The position numbers and the translations under genes were made by a program. A DNA stretch of 64,000 nt from Betaproteobacteria bacterium (GTDB taxonomy: Bacteria; Pseudomonadota; Gammaproteobacteria; Burkholderiales; UBA3065), in the NCBI GenBank assembly GCA_027490755.1, contig JAIXXL010000027.1, forward strand, positions 1-64,000, read 5' to 3'. Shown here piece after piece: positions 8,463-20,699 of the stretch. Position 1 is the stretch's first letter; every line of letters begins with the position of its first letter. The notes under the pieces were generated by a model. That model had not been told where the DNA came from. It did not search any database and was given only the letters and a program-made list of their open reading frames with translations.

Positions 8463-9008
8463 ATGAGTTCGGCCTCAAGTATCCGGCGATTCGAACAGCA
8501 CCAGCCGCAGGTCGATGCCAGCGCCTGGATCGACCCCAGCGCGGTGGTCATCGGCCAGGTCGAGATCGGCGCCGAGGTGTCGGTATGGTGCAACACGGTC
8601 ATCCGTGGCGACGTGAACCGCGTGCGCATCGGTGCCGGCAGCAACATCCAGGACCTCTGCATGCTGCACGTGAGCACCCCCAACCCACCGCGCAAGCCGG
8701 ATGGCGCGCAGCTGATCATCGGCGAGCGCGTCTCGGTCGGGCACCAGTGCATCCTGCACGGCTGCACCCTGCACGACGAGGTGCTGATCGGCATGGGCAG
8801 CCTGATCATGGACCACGCCGAGGTGCAGTCGCACGTCATCGTCGGCGCCGGCAGCCTGGTGCCGGAGGGCAAGGTACTGGAGAGCGGGCACCTCTACATG
8901 GGCCGCCCGGCCAAGCTGATGCGTACCCTCACCGCCGAGGAGATGGCTTACTTCCCCAAGCTGGCCGCACACTACGTCAAGCTGGCACGGCGCCACGCCG
9001 GGGTCTGA
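8463..9008 (+). CDS. Gamma carbonic anhydrase family protein (left-handed beta-helix)
   Basis: Hexapeptide-repeat protein of 181 aa, related to YrdA/PaaY/CaiE. Repeated [LIV]-G-X4 turns run from about residue 30 to 150. The conserved segments IRGDVNRVRIG, NIQDLCMLH and VGHQCILHGC carry the Arg, Asp and His residues that form the trimer interface metal site. A GAGGA Shine-Dalgarno sits just upstream of the ATG at 8463, and a much longer in-frame upstream extension is rejected. Carbonic anhydrase activity is inferred from the family, and many members have no demonstrated activity. Confidence 0.88.
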   Translation: MSSASSIRRFEQHQPQVDASAWIDPSAVVIGQVEIGAEVSVWCNTVIRGDVNRVRIGAGSNIQDLCMLHVSTPNPPRKPDGAQLIIGERVSVGHQCILHGCTLHDEVLIGMGSLIMDHAEVQSHVIVGAGSLVPEGKVLESGHLYMGRPAKLMRTLTAEEMAYFPKLAAHYVKLARRHAGV

Positions 9009-9037
9009 GTCGACCCCCACCAGACCCAGACGGCCTG

Positions 9038-10240
9038 CTACCAGCTCGCCTCGCGCTCGGGCGAGGCGCTGACCTTGTGGATGGTCAGGTCGGCGCCCTC
9101 GTACTCCTCTTCGGGGTCGAGGCGCAGGCTGGTCGCCATGCGGATCAGCCCGTAGACAACGAAGCCGCCCAGCAGCGCAACCAGCACGCCACCCAAGGTG
9201 CCGGCCACCTGCGAGGCCATCGACACGGTGCCGAGCCCGCCCAGCGACGCGGCGCCGAAGATGCCGGCGGCGATGCCGCCCCACGCGCCGCACAGGCCGT
9301 GCAGCGGCCAGACGCCGAGCACGTCGTCGATCTTCCAGCGGTTCTGCGTCAGCGTGAACATGTAGACGAAGAGGAATCCGGCCACCACGCCGGTGGCCAG
9401 CGCGCCCACCGGGTGCATGACGTCGGAGCCGGCGCAGACGGCCACCAGACCGGCGAGAGGGCCGTTGTGCACGAAGCCGGGGTCGTTGCGGCCGGCGATC
9501 AGCGCGGCGACGGTACCGCCGACCATGGCCATGAGCGAGTTGAGCGCCACCAGGCCGTTGACCACCTCCAGCTTCTGCGCGCTCATGACGTTGAAGCCGA
9601 ACCAGCCCACCGAAAGGATCCAGGCGCCCAGCGCCAGAAACGGGATCGACGAGGGCGGGTGCGCCGACATGCCGCCATCGCGGTTGTAGCGTCCGCGGCG
9701 CGGGCCGAGCAGCAGCACCGCAGCTAGCGCGACCCAGCCGCCAAAGGCGTGCACCACGATGCTGCCCGCGAAGTCGTGGAAGGGCTGGCCGAACTGCGCC
9801 TGCAACCACGGCTGCAGGCCCAGATTGTTGTTCCAGACGATGCCCTCGAAGAAGGGGTAGAGCAGGCCGACGATCACCGCAGTGGCCGCCAACTGCGGGC
9901 CGAAGCGCGCGCGCTCGGCGATGCCGCCGGAGACGATGGCAGGGATGGCGGCGGCAAAGGTGAGCAGAAAGAAGAACTTGACCAGGTCGTAGCCGCCGTT
10001 GGCCACCAGAGTCTCGGCGCCGGCCAGGAAGCTCACGCCGTAAGCGACACCGTAGCCGACAAAGAAGTAGGCGATGGTGGACACCGAGAAGTCGACGAGG
10101 ATCTTGACCAGGGCGTTGACCTGGTTCTTTTTGCGCACCGTACCCACCTCGAGAAAGGCGAAACCGGCATGCATGGCCAACACCATGATGGCGCCGAGCA
10201 GGATGAAGAGGACATCGGAAGAGGTTTTGAATGCATCCAT
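9038..10240 (-). CDS. amtB: Ammonium transporter Amt
   Basis: Inner-membrane ammonium channel of the Amt/Mep/Rh family, about 400 aa with eleven predicted membrane helices. The twin pore histidines are visible in VVHAFGGW and in PLHGLCGAW. The ATG at 10240 is preferred over one 19 codons earlier because the family begins shortly before the first helix (LFILLGAIMVLAMHAGFAF). Unlike most proteobacterial loci there is no glnK gene next to it. The upstream region carries a sigma-54 promoter and NtrC sites, so it should be induced under nitrogen limitation. Confidence 0.95.
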   Translation of the reverse strand: MDAFKTSSDVLFILLGAIMVLAMHAGFAFLEVGTVRKKNQVNALVKILVDFSVSTIAYFFVGYGVAYGVSFLAGAETLVANGGYDLVKFFFLLTFAAAIPAIVSGGIAERARFGPQLAATAVIVGLLYPFFEGIVWNNNLGLQPWLQAQFGQPFHDFAGSIVVHAFGGWVALAAVLLLGPRRGRYNRDGGMSAHPPSSIPFLALGAWILSVGWFGFNVMSAQKLEVVNGLVALNSLMAMVGGTVAALIAGRNDPGFVHNGPLAGLVAVCAGSDVMHPVGALATGVVAGFLFVYMFTLTQNRWKIDDVLGVWPLHGLCGAWGGIAAGIFGAASLGGLGTVSMASQVAGTLGGVLVALLGGFVVYGLIRMATSLRLDPEEEYEGADLTIHKVSASPEREASW

Positions 10241-10321
10241 GGTGATCAGTGGGCTCTTGAAGATGGCGGCTCTGGCGGCCGCGTCGCGGGACTGCAACAG
10301 AAACTTGAACGGCGTCTGAGC

Positions 10322-10337
10322 AGCAAGAAACGCGCCA
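10322..10337 (-). promoter_or_regulatory. Sigma-54 (RpoN) promoter of amt
   Basis: The minus strand reads TGGCGCGTTTCTTGCT, matching TGGCACG-N4-TTGCW with the invariant GG (-24) and GC (-12) correctly spaced. Transcription should start near 10311, leaving a leader of about 70 nt before the amt ATG. Confidence 0.85.
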
Positions 10338-10351
10338 AAAATCCACCACCC

Positions 10352-10483
10352 GTCACCAGCTTGGTGCGAGGCCTTTGCAAATAAGGGTTTACCTGCACCA
10401 AAAAGATTCGGAGCCGACCCTTACCAAGCCTTACGTACCAGCTTGGTGCACAAAGCAGCGCCGGATTGCACCGTTATGGTGCG
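10352..10483. promoter_or_regulatory. NtrC enhancer cluster upstream of amt
   Basis: NtrC binds TGCACC-N5-GGTGCA. Matches are at 10467-10483 (TGCACC-GTTAT-GGTGCG, 11 of 12), 10434-10450 (CGTACC-AGCTT-GGTGCA) and 10352-10368 (GTCACC-AGCTT-GGTGCG); a half site is at 10394-10399. The two distal sites are centred 33 bp apart, about three helical turns, at roughly -131 and -164, like a classic enhancer pair. The proximal site is near -49. These sites explain most of the 309-bp gap between amt and the next gene. Confidence 0.82.
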
Positions 10484-10549
10484 AACCTGCGCGCCCAAGG
10501 CGAGACCCGAGGCTCGCGCTCGGGGCCCCGGCTGACTTAGCATCGCGTC

Positions 10550-11194
10550 ATGCTCAAATTCGAAGTCATCCCGGTCACACCCTTCTCGCAGAACACCACG
10601 CTGGTCTGGTGCAGCGAGACACGTGCGGCCGCCTTCATCGACCCCGGTGGTGAGGTCGACCGCCTGCTCGACGCGGTACACGAGCGCGGTCTCGAGCTGC
10701 AGGCGGTCTGGCTGACGCACGGCCATCTTGACCATTGCGGCGGCTCGCTTGAACTGCGCGAACGTGTCGGCGTGCCGATCATCGGCCCGCAGCGCGAGGA
10801 CGCCTTCTGGATCGACGCGATGGCGCAGCAGGCGCAAATGTTCGGTTTCGGCAGCCCGCAAGCCTTCGTCCCCGACCGCTGGCTCGAGGAGGGCGAGACG
10901 GTGACCCTGGGCGAGCTCACCTTCGAGGTCTACCACACCCCCGGCCACACACCGGGGCACGTCATCTTCTTCAACCGCGAGGCGGGCTGGGCACAGGTGG
11001 GCGATGTGCTGTTCCGCGGCTCGATCGGGCGCACCGACTTTCCGCGCGGCAACCACGGGCAACTGCTGGCGTCGATCCGCGAAAAGCTCTGGCCGCTGGG
11101 TCGGGATGTCGCCTTCGTGCCCGGACACGGGCCGATGTCAACGTTCGGGGATGAGCGGGACGACAATCCCTTCGTCGCCGACGGGCAGCGCTAG
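10550..11194 (+). CDS. MBL-fold metallohydrolase (glyoxalase II / YcbL-like)
   Basis: Metallo-beta-lactamase-fold hydrolase of 214 aa. The metal-binding THGHLDHCGG (near residue 58), HTPGHTPGHV and the later GHGP motif form the dinuclear site. Length and compact C-terminus fit the short YcbL-like glyoxalase II type rather than full-length GloB, so a thioester such as S-lactoylglutathione is a plausible substrate. It diverges from amt across the NtrC region and converges on the ferredoxin gene. Confidence 0.87.
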   Translation: MLKFEVIPVTPFSQNTTLVWCSETRAAAFIDPGGEVDRLLDAVHERGLELQAVWLTHGHLDHCGGSLELRERVGVPIIGPQREDAFWIDAMAQQAQMFGFGSPQAFVPDRWLEEGETVTLGELTFEVYHTPGHTPGHVIFFNREAGWAQVGDVLFRGSIGRTDFPRGNHGQLLASIREKLWPLGRDVAFVPGHGPMSTFGDERDDNPFVADGQR

Positions 11195-11234
11195 CGGAGG
11201 CTGCAGCGCTGGCCGGCGCGGCCTTACCAGAGAC

Positions 11235-11522
<288 letters not shown>

Positions 11523-11572
11523 CTACCGGCGCGACTGTTACAGAACCTGATCGAACGCAGCGCCGGCACCGC

Positions 11573-12648
<1,076 letters not shown>

Positions 12649-12668
<20 letters not shown>

Positions 12669-13953
12669 CGGCCACGACCACCGTCGCCATGTGCGCCGGG
12701 TCGATGCGACGCTTGAAGGCGTCACGGATCTGGTCGATGGTCACGGCATCCACCGCAGCGGTGAACTCGTCGATGTAGCTGAGCGGTAGGTCGTAGGAGG
12801 CGACCATCGCCACGTAGTCGAGGATCTTCCTGTTGTTCTCGATGCGCAGCGGGAAGCCGTCGATCAGGTTCGACTTGGCCGCCTTGAGTTCGGCTGCGGT
12901 GGGGCCCTCTGCCATGAACCGCGACAGCGTCTCGCGCACCACCGACAGCGCCTCGCCAGCACTTTCGCGCTTGGTCTGCAGGCCGATCATGAACGGCCCG
13001 TTCTCCAGGCGCGGGATGAAGTAGCTGTAGACGCTGTAGGCCAGGCCGCGCTTCTGCCGCACCTCGTCGGTCATGCGCGAGACAAAGCCGCCACCACCGA
13101 GGATGTAGTTGCCGACGAACAGCGGGAAGTAGTCGGGGTCGCCACGTTTCATGCCGGGCTGGCCGACCTGGATGTGTGCCTGGGTAGCCGGGTGAGCGAT
13201 GCGCGCATCGCTGGCAGCGGCCAGCGCCGCCACCGGCGGCAGCGTCCATGGCTGCGGCTCGCCCGCCGGCAGGCTACCGGTCAGGCGCTCGGCCAGCGCC
13301 TCGGCACCGGCACGGTCGATGTCGCCGACCATCACCACCACCGCGCCACCGGCACGGTAACGCTCACGGTAGAAGGACATCAGGTCGTCGCGCGTGATGC
13401 GCGCCACCGACTCCGGGTCGGCATCGCGGCCGTAGGGGTGCTGGCCGAACACGGCGGTGCTGAAGGCGCGATCGACCAGCGTCTCGGGCTTGGTCTCGGC
13501 CTCCTTCAGGCCGCTGATGGTTCGCGCCTTCTCCCGCTCGAGGATGGCGTCGGGGAACTGCGGCGACGACAGCAAGGTGGCCAGCAGGCTGGTGGACGAC
13601 TCCAGCTCGGCGGCGCTGCTCAGGGTGCGCAGGCTGAAACCCGCCATGTCGTCGTCGACGGTGGGTGCCATCTGCGCGCCGGTATCGGCCAGCCGGTCGG
13701 AGATCTGCTGCTCGCTCATGCCCTTGCTGCCGGCAGCGAACAGGTGCGAGGTCAGGCTGGCGGTACCGGCCGGGCGGGCACCCTCCCAGGCGTGACCGGC
13801 ACGGAACTGGATGCTCACGTCGAGCATCGGCAGGCCGTGGTTCTCGATCAGGTAGACGCGTGAACCGCCAGCGGTCTGCCATTGCTGGATCGGGAGCTTG
13901 GCCTGCGCAAGTGGTGCGAACAGGATGGCGCAGAGGATGATCAGGAGGCGCAT
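12649..13953 (-). CDS. M16 family peptidase, non-catalytic subunit
   Basis: Periplasmic pitrilysin-fold protein of 434 aa with a clear Sec signal (LLIILCAILFAPLAQA). The position where active M16 enzymes carry HxxEH reads SHLFAAG, so the zinc site is absent. The C-terminal half keeps the R/Y residues typical of the second M16 domain (GLAYSVYSYF). It follows the catalytic partner by 35 nt, so the pair probably forms a heterodimer in the manner of mitochondrial processing peptidase. Confidence 0.9.
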
Positions 13954-13988
13954 GAGGTGTCCCGGAGAGGCGTGAGTGTGAGTTTGGG

Positions 13989-15386
13989 TCAGTGGCGGAC
14001 GCCGCTGGGCGGGCCCTTGGGTCGGGCACCGGCCGGCAACGGCTGCGGGTCGAGCACGGCCACGGTCAGCGCGTCGTCGACCAGCAGCTCGCGTGCCACC
14101 TGCTGGACCTGCTCCGGCGTCACCTCGCGCATCTTCTGCAGCAGCAGCGCCTCGTTGCGGTAGCCGAGCCCGGCCGACTCGAGGTTGCCGATCATGCCGG
14201 CCTGGTGGCCGATGCTGTCGCGGGCGAACACCTGCGAGGCGATGACCTGCGAGCGCGCACGGGTCAGCTCCTCGGGGCGGATGCCCTCTTGGGCGATCAG
14301 GCGGATCTGCTCGCGCAGCGCCGACTCGAGGTCCTCGACGGTGCGCCCCGGCGCCGGCGAGCCACCCATAAGGAACAGGCTGGGGCCGCGGCCGATGCCG
14401 TCGTAGCCGGCATCCACATCGACAGCGATGCGCTGCTCGCGCACCAAACGGGTGTGCAGACGCGCGCCCGGGTAGCCATGCAGCACGCCGGAGAGCACAT
14501 CAAGCGCGTAGGGCACCCACTCGCGCTCGGGGTCGGTCAGCGTCGGCGCACGCCATGCCATGGTCAGCGTCGGCTCCTCCGCCACCGCCTTCACCCGCAC
14601 CCGGCGGATACCGTTCTGCACCGGCTCGTTCTGCGGCTTGCGCGCGGTCAGCACCGACGGCTTGTGCGGGCCGAAGAACTTCTCGGCGAGCTTGAACACG
14701 GCCTCGGGTTCGACATCGCCGACCACCACCAGGGTGGCGTTGTTGGGCGCGTACCAGCGCTTGTACCAGGCACGGACGTCTTCGATGGACAAGTTCTTCA
14801 GGTCATCCATGTAGCCGATGACCGGGATGCGGTAGGGGTGAGCCTGCAGCGCGGTACCCACCAGCGTCTCGTAGACCAGGCTGCCGGGCTGGTCCTCGAC
14901 GCGCCAGCGGCGCTCCTCCATGACCACCTGGATCTCCTTCTTGAACTCGGCCTCGTCGAGCACCAGGTTGCGCATGCGGTCGGCCTCGAGCTCGAGCACC
15001 AGCGGCAGGTGGCGAGCCGCCAGCTGCTGGTGGTAGACGGTGTGGTCGCGGCTGGTGAAGGCGTTCTCCTTGCCACCCGCTGCCGCCACGCGGCGCGAGA
15101 ACTCGCCGCTCGGCACCTTCTTGGTGCCCTTGAACATCATGTGTTCGAGCACGTGCGAGACACCGGTGATGCCGTTGGTCTCGTCGACGCTGCCGATGCG
15201 GTACCAGACCTGGCTCAACACCACCGGGGCGCGGTTGTCGGGTCGGACGATGACCTTCATGCCGTTCTTGAGGACGGTCTCGCGGGTCTCGGGTTCGGCC
15301 TGTACCGCCGGGGCCACGAGGGCGGCGATCAGGGTGATGGCGACGAGCGGCAGTCGCGTCAGTGTGTGCGTCATCCGGCTGGGCAT
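13989..15386 (-). CDS. M16 family zinc peptidase, catalytic subunit
   Basis: Exported zinc protease of 465 aa with an N-terminal Sec signal (LVAITLIAALVAPAVQA). The HVLEHMMFKGT motif near residue 82 is the inverted HxxEH zinc site, with the downstream Glu ligand in the VMEERR region. It is the first gene of the pair and diverges from ftsY. Start choice between ATG 15386 and ATG 15374 is not settled, since neither has a visible Shine-Dalgarno. Substrates are unknown. Confidence 0.92.
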   Translation of the reverse strand: MPSRMTHTLTRLPLVAITLIAALVAPAVQAEPETRETVLKNGMKVIVRPDNRAPVVLSQVWYRIGSVDETNGITGVSHVLEHMMFKGTKKVPSGEFSRRVAAAGGKENAFTSRDHTVYHQQLAARHLPLVLELEADRMRNLVLDEAEFKKEIQVVMEERRWRVEDQPGSLVYETLVGTALQAHPYRIPVIGYMDDLKNLSIEDVRAWYKRWYAPNNATLVVVGDVEPEAVFKLAEKFFGPHKPSVLTARKPQNEPVQNGIRRVRVKAVAEEPTLTMAWRAPTLTDPEREWVPYALDVLSGVLHGYPGARLHTRLVREQRIAVDVDAGYDGIGRGPSLFLMGGSPAPGRTVEDLESALREQIRLIAQEGIRPEELTRARSQVIASQVFARDSIGHQAGMIGNLESAGLGYRNEALLLQKMREVTPEQVQQVARELLVDDALTVAVLDPQPLPAGARPKGPPSGVRH

Positions 15387-15439
15387 GGTGGAGGGCTACA
15401 ATCCGTAGGTCTATCGAGACCCCTCCGACCCCTCCGCGC

Positions 15440-16426
15440 ATGGTTAGTTTCTTCGGCAAGACCTCCGCATCGCCAGATACGGGGGCGGACACCCCCGCGC
15501 CAGCCGCTGCCGGCGGGGGTTGGCGCGACCGTTTGCGGGCCGGACTGAGCCGTGTCAGCGGCGCGCTGGGCGAGGCGCTGGGCACCGTGGTGCACGGCCG
15601 GCGGGCGATCGACGCCGAGGTCTACGACGACCTCGAGGCCGCGCTGCTGGCCGCCGATGTCGGCATCGGCGCGACCCAGGAGCTGCTCGAGGCGCTGCGC
15701 AAGACCGTCGCCCGTGACGCGCTGCAGGACGTCGATGCGCTGCGCGGTGCGCTGCGTGACGCGCTGCTGGCGCGGCTTCAGGTGCTCGAGCAGCCGCTCG
15801 ACACCTCCGGCCACCGCCCCTTCATCATCATGGTCGCTGGCGTCAACGGCAGCGGCAAGACCACCTCCATCGGCAAGCTGGCGCGCTGGTTCCAGAACCA
15901 CGGCCAGAAACCGCTGCTGGCCGCCGGCGACACCTTCCGCGCCGCCGCGCGCGAGCAACTCAGGGTGTGGGGCGAGCGCAACGGCATCGACGTCATCGCG
16001 CAGGAGACCGGCGACCCGGCCGCGGTGGTTTTCGACGCCATCAACGCCGGCCGCGCGCGCGGCGCCGATGTCGTCATCGCCGACACCGCCGGTCGCCTGC
16101 CGACCCAGCTGCACCTGATGGACGAACTGGCCAAGGTGCGGCGCGTCGTCGCCAAGGCCGAGCCCTCGGGCCCGCACGAGGTCCTGCTGGTGATCGACGC
16201 CCACATCGGCCAGAACTCGCTGGCCCAGATCGCCGCCTTCGACAAGGCGGTGGGTGTCACCGGACTGGTGGTGACCAAGCTGGACGGCACCGCCAAGGCC
16301 GGGGTGCTGGTGGCACTGGCCTGCAGTGCGCGGCCAGTACCGGTACGCTTCATCGGCGTCGGCGAGGGCCTGGACGACCTGCAACCCTTCTCGGCGCGCG
16401 AATTCGTCGAGGCACTGCTGCCATGA
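15440..16426 (+). CDS. ftsY: Signal recognition particle receptor FtsY
   Basis: SRP GTPase at the inner membrane that docks ribosome-nascent chain-SRP complexes to SecYEG. NG-domain motifs are present: [15 protein letters not shown] (P loop), [16 protein letters not shown] and [10 protein letters not shown]. At 328 aa it has only a short N-terminal A region before the helical N domain, shorter than E. coli FtsY. Its stop overlaps the ftsE start (ATGA), giving the conserved ftsY-ftsE-ftsX operon. Confidence 0.96.
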   Translation: MVSFFGKTSASPDTGADTPAPAAAGGGWRDRLRAGLSRVSGALGEALGTVVHGRRAIDAEVYDDLEAALLAADVGIGATQELLEALRKTVARDALQDVDALRGALRDALLARLQVLEQPLDTSGHRPFIIMVAGVNGSGKTTSIGKLARWFQNHGQKPLLAAGDTFRAAAREQLRVWGERNGIDVIAQETGDPAAVVFDAINAGRARGADVVIADTAGRLPTQLHLMDELAKVRRVVAKAEPSGPHEVLLVIDAHIGQNSLAQIAAFDKAVGVTGLVVTKLDGTAKAGVLVALACSARPVPVRFIGVGEGLDDLQPFSAREFVEALLP

Positions 16427-17112
16427 TCAATCTTCAGGCCGTCAGCAAGCGTTACCCCGGCGGCAGCGACGTGCTGGCGGGCGTCGACCTGCAGATCGCC
16501 GGCGGCGAGATGGTGGTCATGCTCGGCCCCTCGGGCGCCGGCAAGAGCACGCTGCTCAAGCTGATGGGCGGCATCGAGCGCGCGTCTGCAGGCACGGTCG
16601 AGCTGTTCGGACAGGACACCGCGCGCCTGGACCCGGGCCGGCTGGCGCTGGTGCGGCAGCAGATCGGCCTCATCTTCGAGGACTTCAAGCTGCTGGCCGA
16701 CCGCAGCGCGCTCGACAACGTCATGGTGCCGCTGGAGATCGCCGGCTACTCGCTGGCCGAGGCGCGGCGCCGTGCCCGCGCGGCGCTGGAGAAGGTCGGC
16801 CTGGGGGCGCGCGAGAAGGCGCGGCCGGCCAGCCTCTCGGGCGGCGAGCAGCAGCGCCTGTGCATCGCCCGCGCGGTGGTGTCGCGGCCGGCGCTGATCC
16901 TCGCCGACGAGCCGACCGGCAACCTCGACGCCGGCCAAGCGGCGAGCATCGCCGACATGCTGCGCGCGTTCCACGCGGTCGGCACCACAGTGGTGGTGGC
17001 CACCCACGACCCGGTGTTCCGCGACCGACTGCAGGGCCGCGCGGTGCACGTCGAGGCCGGCGCAGTACGCGCCACCGACACCGCCGCCAACCGCAAGGGG
17101 GTCACGCGGTGA
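16423..17112 (+). CDS. ftsE: Cell division ATP-binding protein FtsE
   Basis: ABC ATPase of the FtsEX complex (229 aa), which controls periplasmic murein hydrolases at the septum through EnvC-type activators. Walker [10 protein letters not shown], the signature LSGGEQQR and Walker [13 protein letters not shown] are intact. The start overlaps the ftsY stop and the stop overlaps the ftsX start, each by 4 nt. An EnvC homologue is encoded in the same window at 38373. Confidence 0.96.
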   Translation: MINLQAVSKRYPGGSDVLAGVDLQIAGGEMVVMLGPSGAGKSTLLKLMGGIERASAGTVELFGQDTARLDPGRLALVRQQIGLIFEDFKLLADRSALDNVMVPLEIAGYSLAEARRRARAALEKVGLGAREKARPASLSGGEQQRLCIARAVVSRPALILADEPTGNLDAGQAASIADMLRAFHAVGTTVVVATHDPVFRDRLQGRAVHVEAGAVRATDTAANRKGVTR

Positions 17113-18026
17113 ACGCGCTCAACGGCTGGCTCCGCGCCTACGGTGCCGCGTTCATGCAACTGCTGCGCGAGCCGGTCGCGAACCTTTTCAACCTGATGGC
17201 GCTGGCTTGTGCCTTCGGGCTGGGCCTGGCCGCCGTGGTCTGGCTCGGCGAGGCCAGCCTCGGCCTGACACCGACCAAGGGCGCGAGCCTGTCGCCGCAG
17301 GTCACGCTGGTGCTGCGCGGCAACGTTGGCGAGGCCGGTCGCGGCAAACTGGAGCGGTCCATCCGCGCCGAGCCGGGCGTGCGTGAGGTCCGCTTCATCG
17401 GTCGTGACACGGCGCTGCGGCGGCTGGCAAAGGATCTGGGCGACACGCGCCTGATCGAGGGGCTCGGCGGCAACCCGCTGCCCGATGCGCTGGCGGTGAC
17501 ACTCTCCCCTGACGTGCCGGAGGCGCGCATGGACGAGTTGCTGAAGGGCTGGCAGGCGCGCAGCGAGGTCGACGAGGTGCTGGCCGACCGCGAACTGGTG
17601 GAGCGCCTGCGTCGCATCGGCAGCGCCCTGCGGCTGATGGCGCAGGGCGTGGTGACCCTGCTGCTGGCCAGTGGCGCGGTGGTGGTCTTCAACACCATCC
17701 GCCTGCAGCTGGCGGGGCGGCAACAGGAGATCGAGCTGATCCGCCTGCTCGGGGCGCCGGCAGCCTTCGTGCGGCGCCCGTTCGTCGCGCGCGGCAGCCT
17801 GCTCGCGCTGGCCGGGGCCGGCCTCGGCTGGTTGCTTGCCGAGGTGCTGGTGCGACAGGTCGCGGGCTGGATCGGCCCGCTCGCCACCGCCTGGGGTCTG
17901 CCACCGCCGCCAACGTCGGTGCCGGCAGAGAGCGGGCTCGGCTTCCTGCTGGTGGCGCTGCTGATCGGCTGGTCGACGGCGTGGCTGGGGGTGACCCGGC
18001 ACCTGCGGGCCGCAGACCGACGCTAG
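17109..18026 (+). CDS. ftsX: Cell division protein FtsX
   Basis: Membrane subunit of FtsEX (305 aa). One transmembrane helix follows a short cytoplasmic start ([19 protein letters not shown]), then a periplasmic loop of about 120 residues and three C-terminal helices. The start is a GTG at 17109 overlapping the ftsE stop. The loop would contact EnvC in the periplasm. The gene ends 70 bp before the CIRCE element of rpoH. Confidence 0.94.
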   Translation: MNALNGWLRAYGAAFMQLLREPVANLFNLMALACAFGLGLAAVVWLGEASLGLTPTKGASLSPQVTLVLRGNVGEAGRGKLERSIRAEPGVREVRFIGRDTALRRLAKDLGDTRLIEGLGGNPLPDALAVTLSPDVPEARMDELLKGWQARSEVDEVLADRELVERLRRIGSALRLMAQGVVTLLLASGAVVVFNTIRLQLAGRQQEIELIRLLGAPAAFVRRPFVARGSLLALAGAGLGWLLAEVLVRQVAGWIGPLATAWGLPPPPTSVPAESGLGFLLVALLIGWSTAWLGVTRHLRAADRR

Positions 18027-18096
18027 CAGACCTCTGCAGTCTCCCTGATCAGGGTCAGCGACTGTGGAACCGGTCACGCGCACAATCATCCAACGC

Positions 18097-18123
18097 TTAG
18101 CACTCGCGGTAAGAGAGTGCTAA
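18097..18123 (+). promoter_or_regulatory. CIRCE element (HrcA operator) upstream of rpoH
   Basis: The sequence is TTAGCACTC-N9-GAGTGCTAA with both 9-bp arms perfect. HrcA is the only known repressor of this operator, usually at groESL or dnaKJ. Here the nearest downstream gene is rpoH, 54-60 bp away, so HrcA is predicted to repress the heat-shock sigma factor gene. Confidence 0.92.
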
Positions 18124-18183
18124 ATTCGTGTTGTGGATGTGTGGTGCCGCCTGACCGGCCCCGTCCCCTGCAAGGAGATGACA

Positions 18184-19036
<853 letters not shown>

Positions 19037-19050
<14 letters not shown>

Positions 19051-19612
19051 GCAGCGCCTTCAGGTCGGCAGCCAGTTTCTGCGGACCGATGCCGTAAGCG
19101 GAAAACAGCCGCACCCTTCCGTTGGTGTCGTACAGGTAGCTGCCGGCGGTGTGGTCGAGCGTGTAGTTCGGCCCCTCCCCGACCTTGCTGGCGAACAGGC
19201 GGAACTCCTTCACCGCAGCGTCGGTGGCGGCGCGGTCGCCGCGCAACCCGACGAATCGCGGGTCGAACCCCGGCACGTACTTCGACAGCAGCTCCTGCGT
19301 GTCGCGCTCCGGGTCGAGCGTGACGAACAGCACCTGCACCCGCGCCGCGCCATCGCCCATCAGCTTGAGCGCCGCGGCGGCCTCGCCCATGGTGGTGGGG
19401 CACACGTCCGGGCAGAAGGTGTAACCGAAGAACAGCATCACCACCTTGCCGCGATAGTCGGCCAGCGTGCGCGTCTGGCCGGTGTGATCGGTCAGCTTGA
19501 AGTCGCGGGCGAAGGTGGCACCGGTGATGTCGGTGCCGTTGTAGGTGGCGGGTTGCGGCGTGCAAGCGGCCAGCAGCAGACCGAGCCACAAGGCGAACAG
19601 CGCGCGTCTCAA
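19037..19612 (-). CDS. SCO1/SenC family copper chaperone (lipoprotein)
   Basis: Thioredoxin-fold protein that delivers copper to the CuA site of cytochrome oxidase subunit II. It has the CPDVCP copper motif and the conserved downstream His (in LDHTAGS). From the TTG at 19612 the protein (191 aa) begins with a compact lipoprotein signal ending in the lipobox LLAAC. An ATG at 19675 would add 21 non-signal residues and overlap ctaA. It is the last gene of the oxidase assembly block and overlaps the end of rpoH tail to tail. Confidence 0.9.
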
Positions 19613-19652
19613 TTGTGCGTATCCAAACGGCGGGCTGTCACGAATGCCTGGT

Positions 19653-20639
19653 TCAACGAAACACCGCACGGTCACGCGGCGGCGTCATGCCGGTCAGCAG
19701 CCAGACCAGGCTCATGAGCAGCAGCGCAGCACCGGCGTTGTGCGCGGCAGCAAGGACCACCGGCAGGTGCAGCAGGACGTTGGCCACCCCCAGCGAGAGC
19801 TGCCCGAGCAGGAGCAGTCCGAACCACAGCGGCCATGCGCGCAGGCCAGCGGCAGCCAAGCGCCAGACCAGCACGACGATGCCCAGCGTCGCCGCCAGCG
19901 CCCCCAGCCGGTGCGCCCAGTGGATGGCGACCAGGGCGGCGTTGCCGATCGGCTGACCGGACGCATCCATGTGCAGGGCGCGTGTCGGGTCGAAGCCCTC
20001 GCCGTCCATCTGCGGCCACCAGGCGCCGCCGCAGGTTGGGAGGTCGACGCAGGCCAAGCCAGCGTAGTTGGTGCTGACCCAGCCACCGAGGACGATCTGT
20101 ACGGTCAGCAGCGCCAGCGCCAGGATGACCAACGGCCGTAGCGCGGCGCGGCGCTGCAGCGCCCAGTGGGTGGCGGGCGGCATCGACAGCGCGGCGCCAG
20201 CGGTGAGCAGGGCCAGCGTGGTCATGCCGCCGATCAGGTGCAGGGTTACGATGCCGGGGCGCAGCAGCTCGGTAACCGTGAGCATGCCGAGTGTGGCCTG
20301 CGCCAGCACCACCAGGCAGGTCAGCGCGAGCAGCTTGCGCGATGCCAGGCGGGCGCGCCACGCGACCACCGCCAATCCAAGGATGATCAGGCCGAGCACG
20401 CCCGCCAGGTAGCGGTGCGCCATCTCTTTCCAGGCCTTGCCGATCTCGACCGCGGCGCCAGGAAAGGCCTGCTCGGCCGCCGCGATCTCGTGCGAGGCCT
20501 CCGGCACACCCACCAGCTGGCCGTAGCAGCCGGGCCAGTCCGGGCAGCCGAGCCCGGCATCGTGGATGCGGACGTAGGCACCGAGCACCACCACGCAGAG
20601 CGCGAGCAGCGCGGCGAAACGACTGGTCAGGCTGAACAT
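19653..20639 (-). CDS. ctaA: Heme A synthase (COX15/CtaA)
   Basis: Integral membrane enzyme (328 aa) that oxidises the C8 methyl of heme O to give heme A for aa3 oxidases. The N-terminal GLGCPDWPGCYGQ signature and eight hydrophobic helices with conserved His residues are visible. A second Cys pair (CVDLPTC) fits the family's disulfide loop. It follows ctaB, so heme O made by CtaB is passed to a co-transcribed CtaA. Confidence 0.94.
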   Translation of the reverse strand: MFSLTSRFAALLALCVVVLGAYVRIHDAGLGCPDWPGCYGQLVGVPEASHEIAAAEQAFPGAAVEIGKAWKEMAHRYLAGVLGLIILGLAVVAWRARLASRKLLALTCLVVLAQATLGMLTVTELLRPGIVTLHLIGGMTTLALLTAGAALSMPPATHWALQRRAALRPLVILALALLTVQIVLGGWVSTNYAGLACVDLPTCGGAWWPQMDGEGFDPTRALHMDASGQPIGNAALVAIHWAHRLGALAATLGIVVLVWRLAAAGLRAWPLWFGLLLLGQLSLGVANVLLHLPVVLAAAHNAGAALLLMSLVWLLTGMTPPRDRAVFR

Positions 20640-20699
20640 GCGTCTATGGGCGTCGGTTTGGAGTCCGACTAGAGTCTAGACGGCGTCGCGACCCGGCGC

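Noticed and set aside
8291-8872. 193-codon frame opposite the gamma carbonic anhydrase gene
   Set aside because: Antisense shadow; the plus-strand beta-helix protein is clearly the real gene.
18043-18054. CCCTGATCAGGG palindrome after ftsX as a terminator
   Set aside because: There is no loop and no T-tract; it cannot act as an intrinsic terminator as written.
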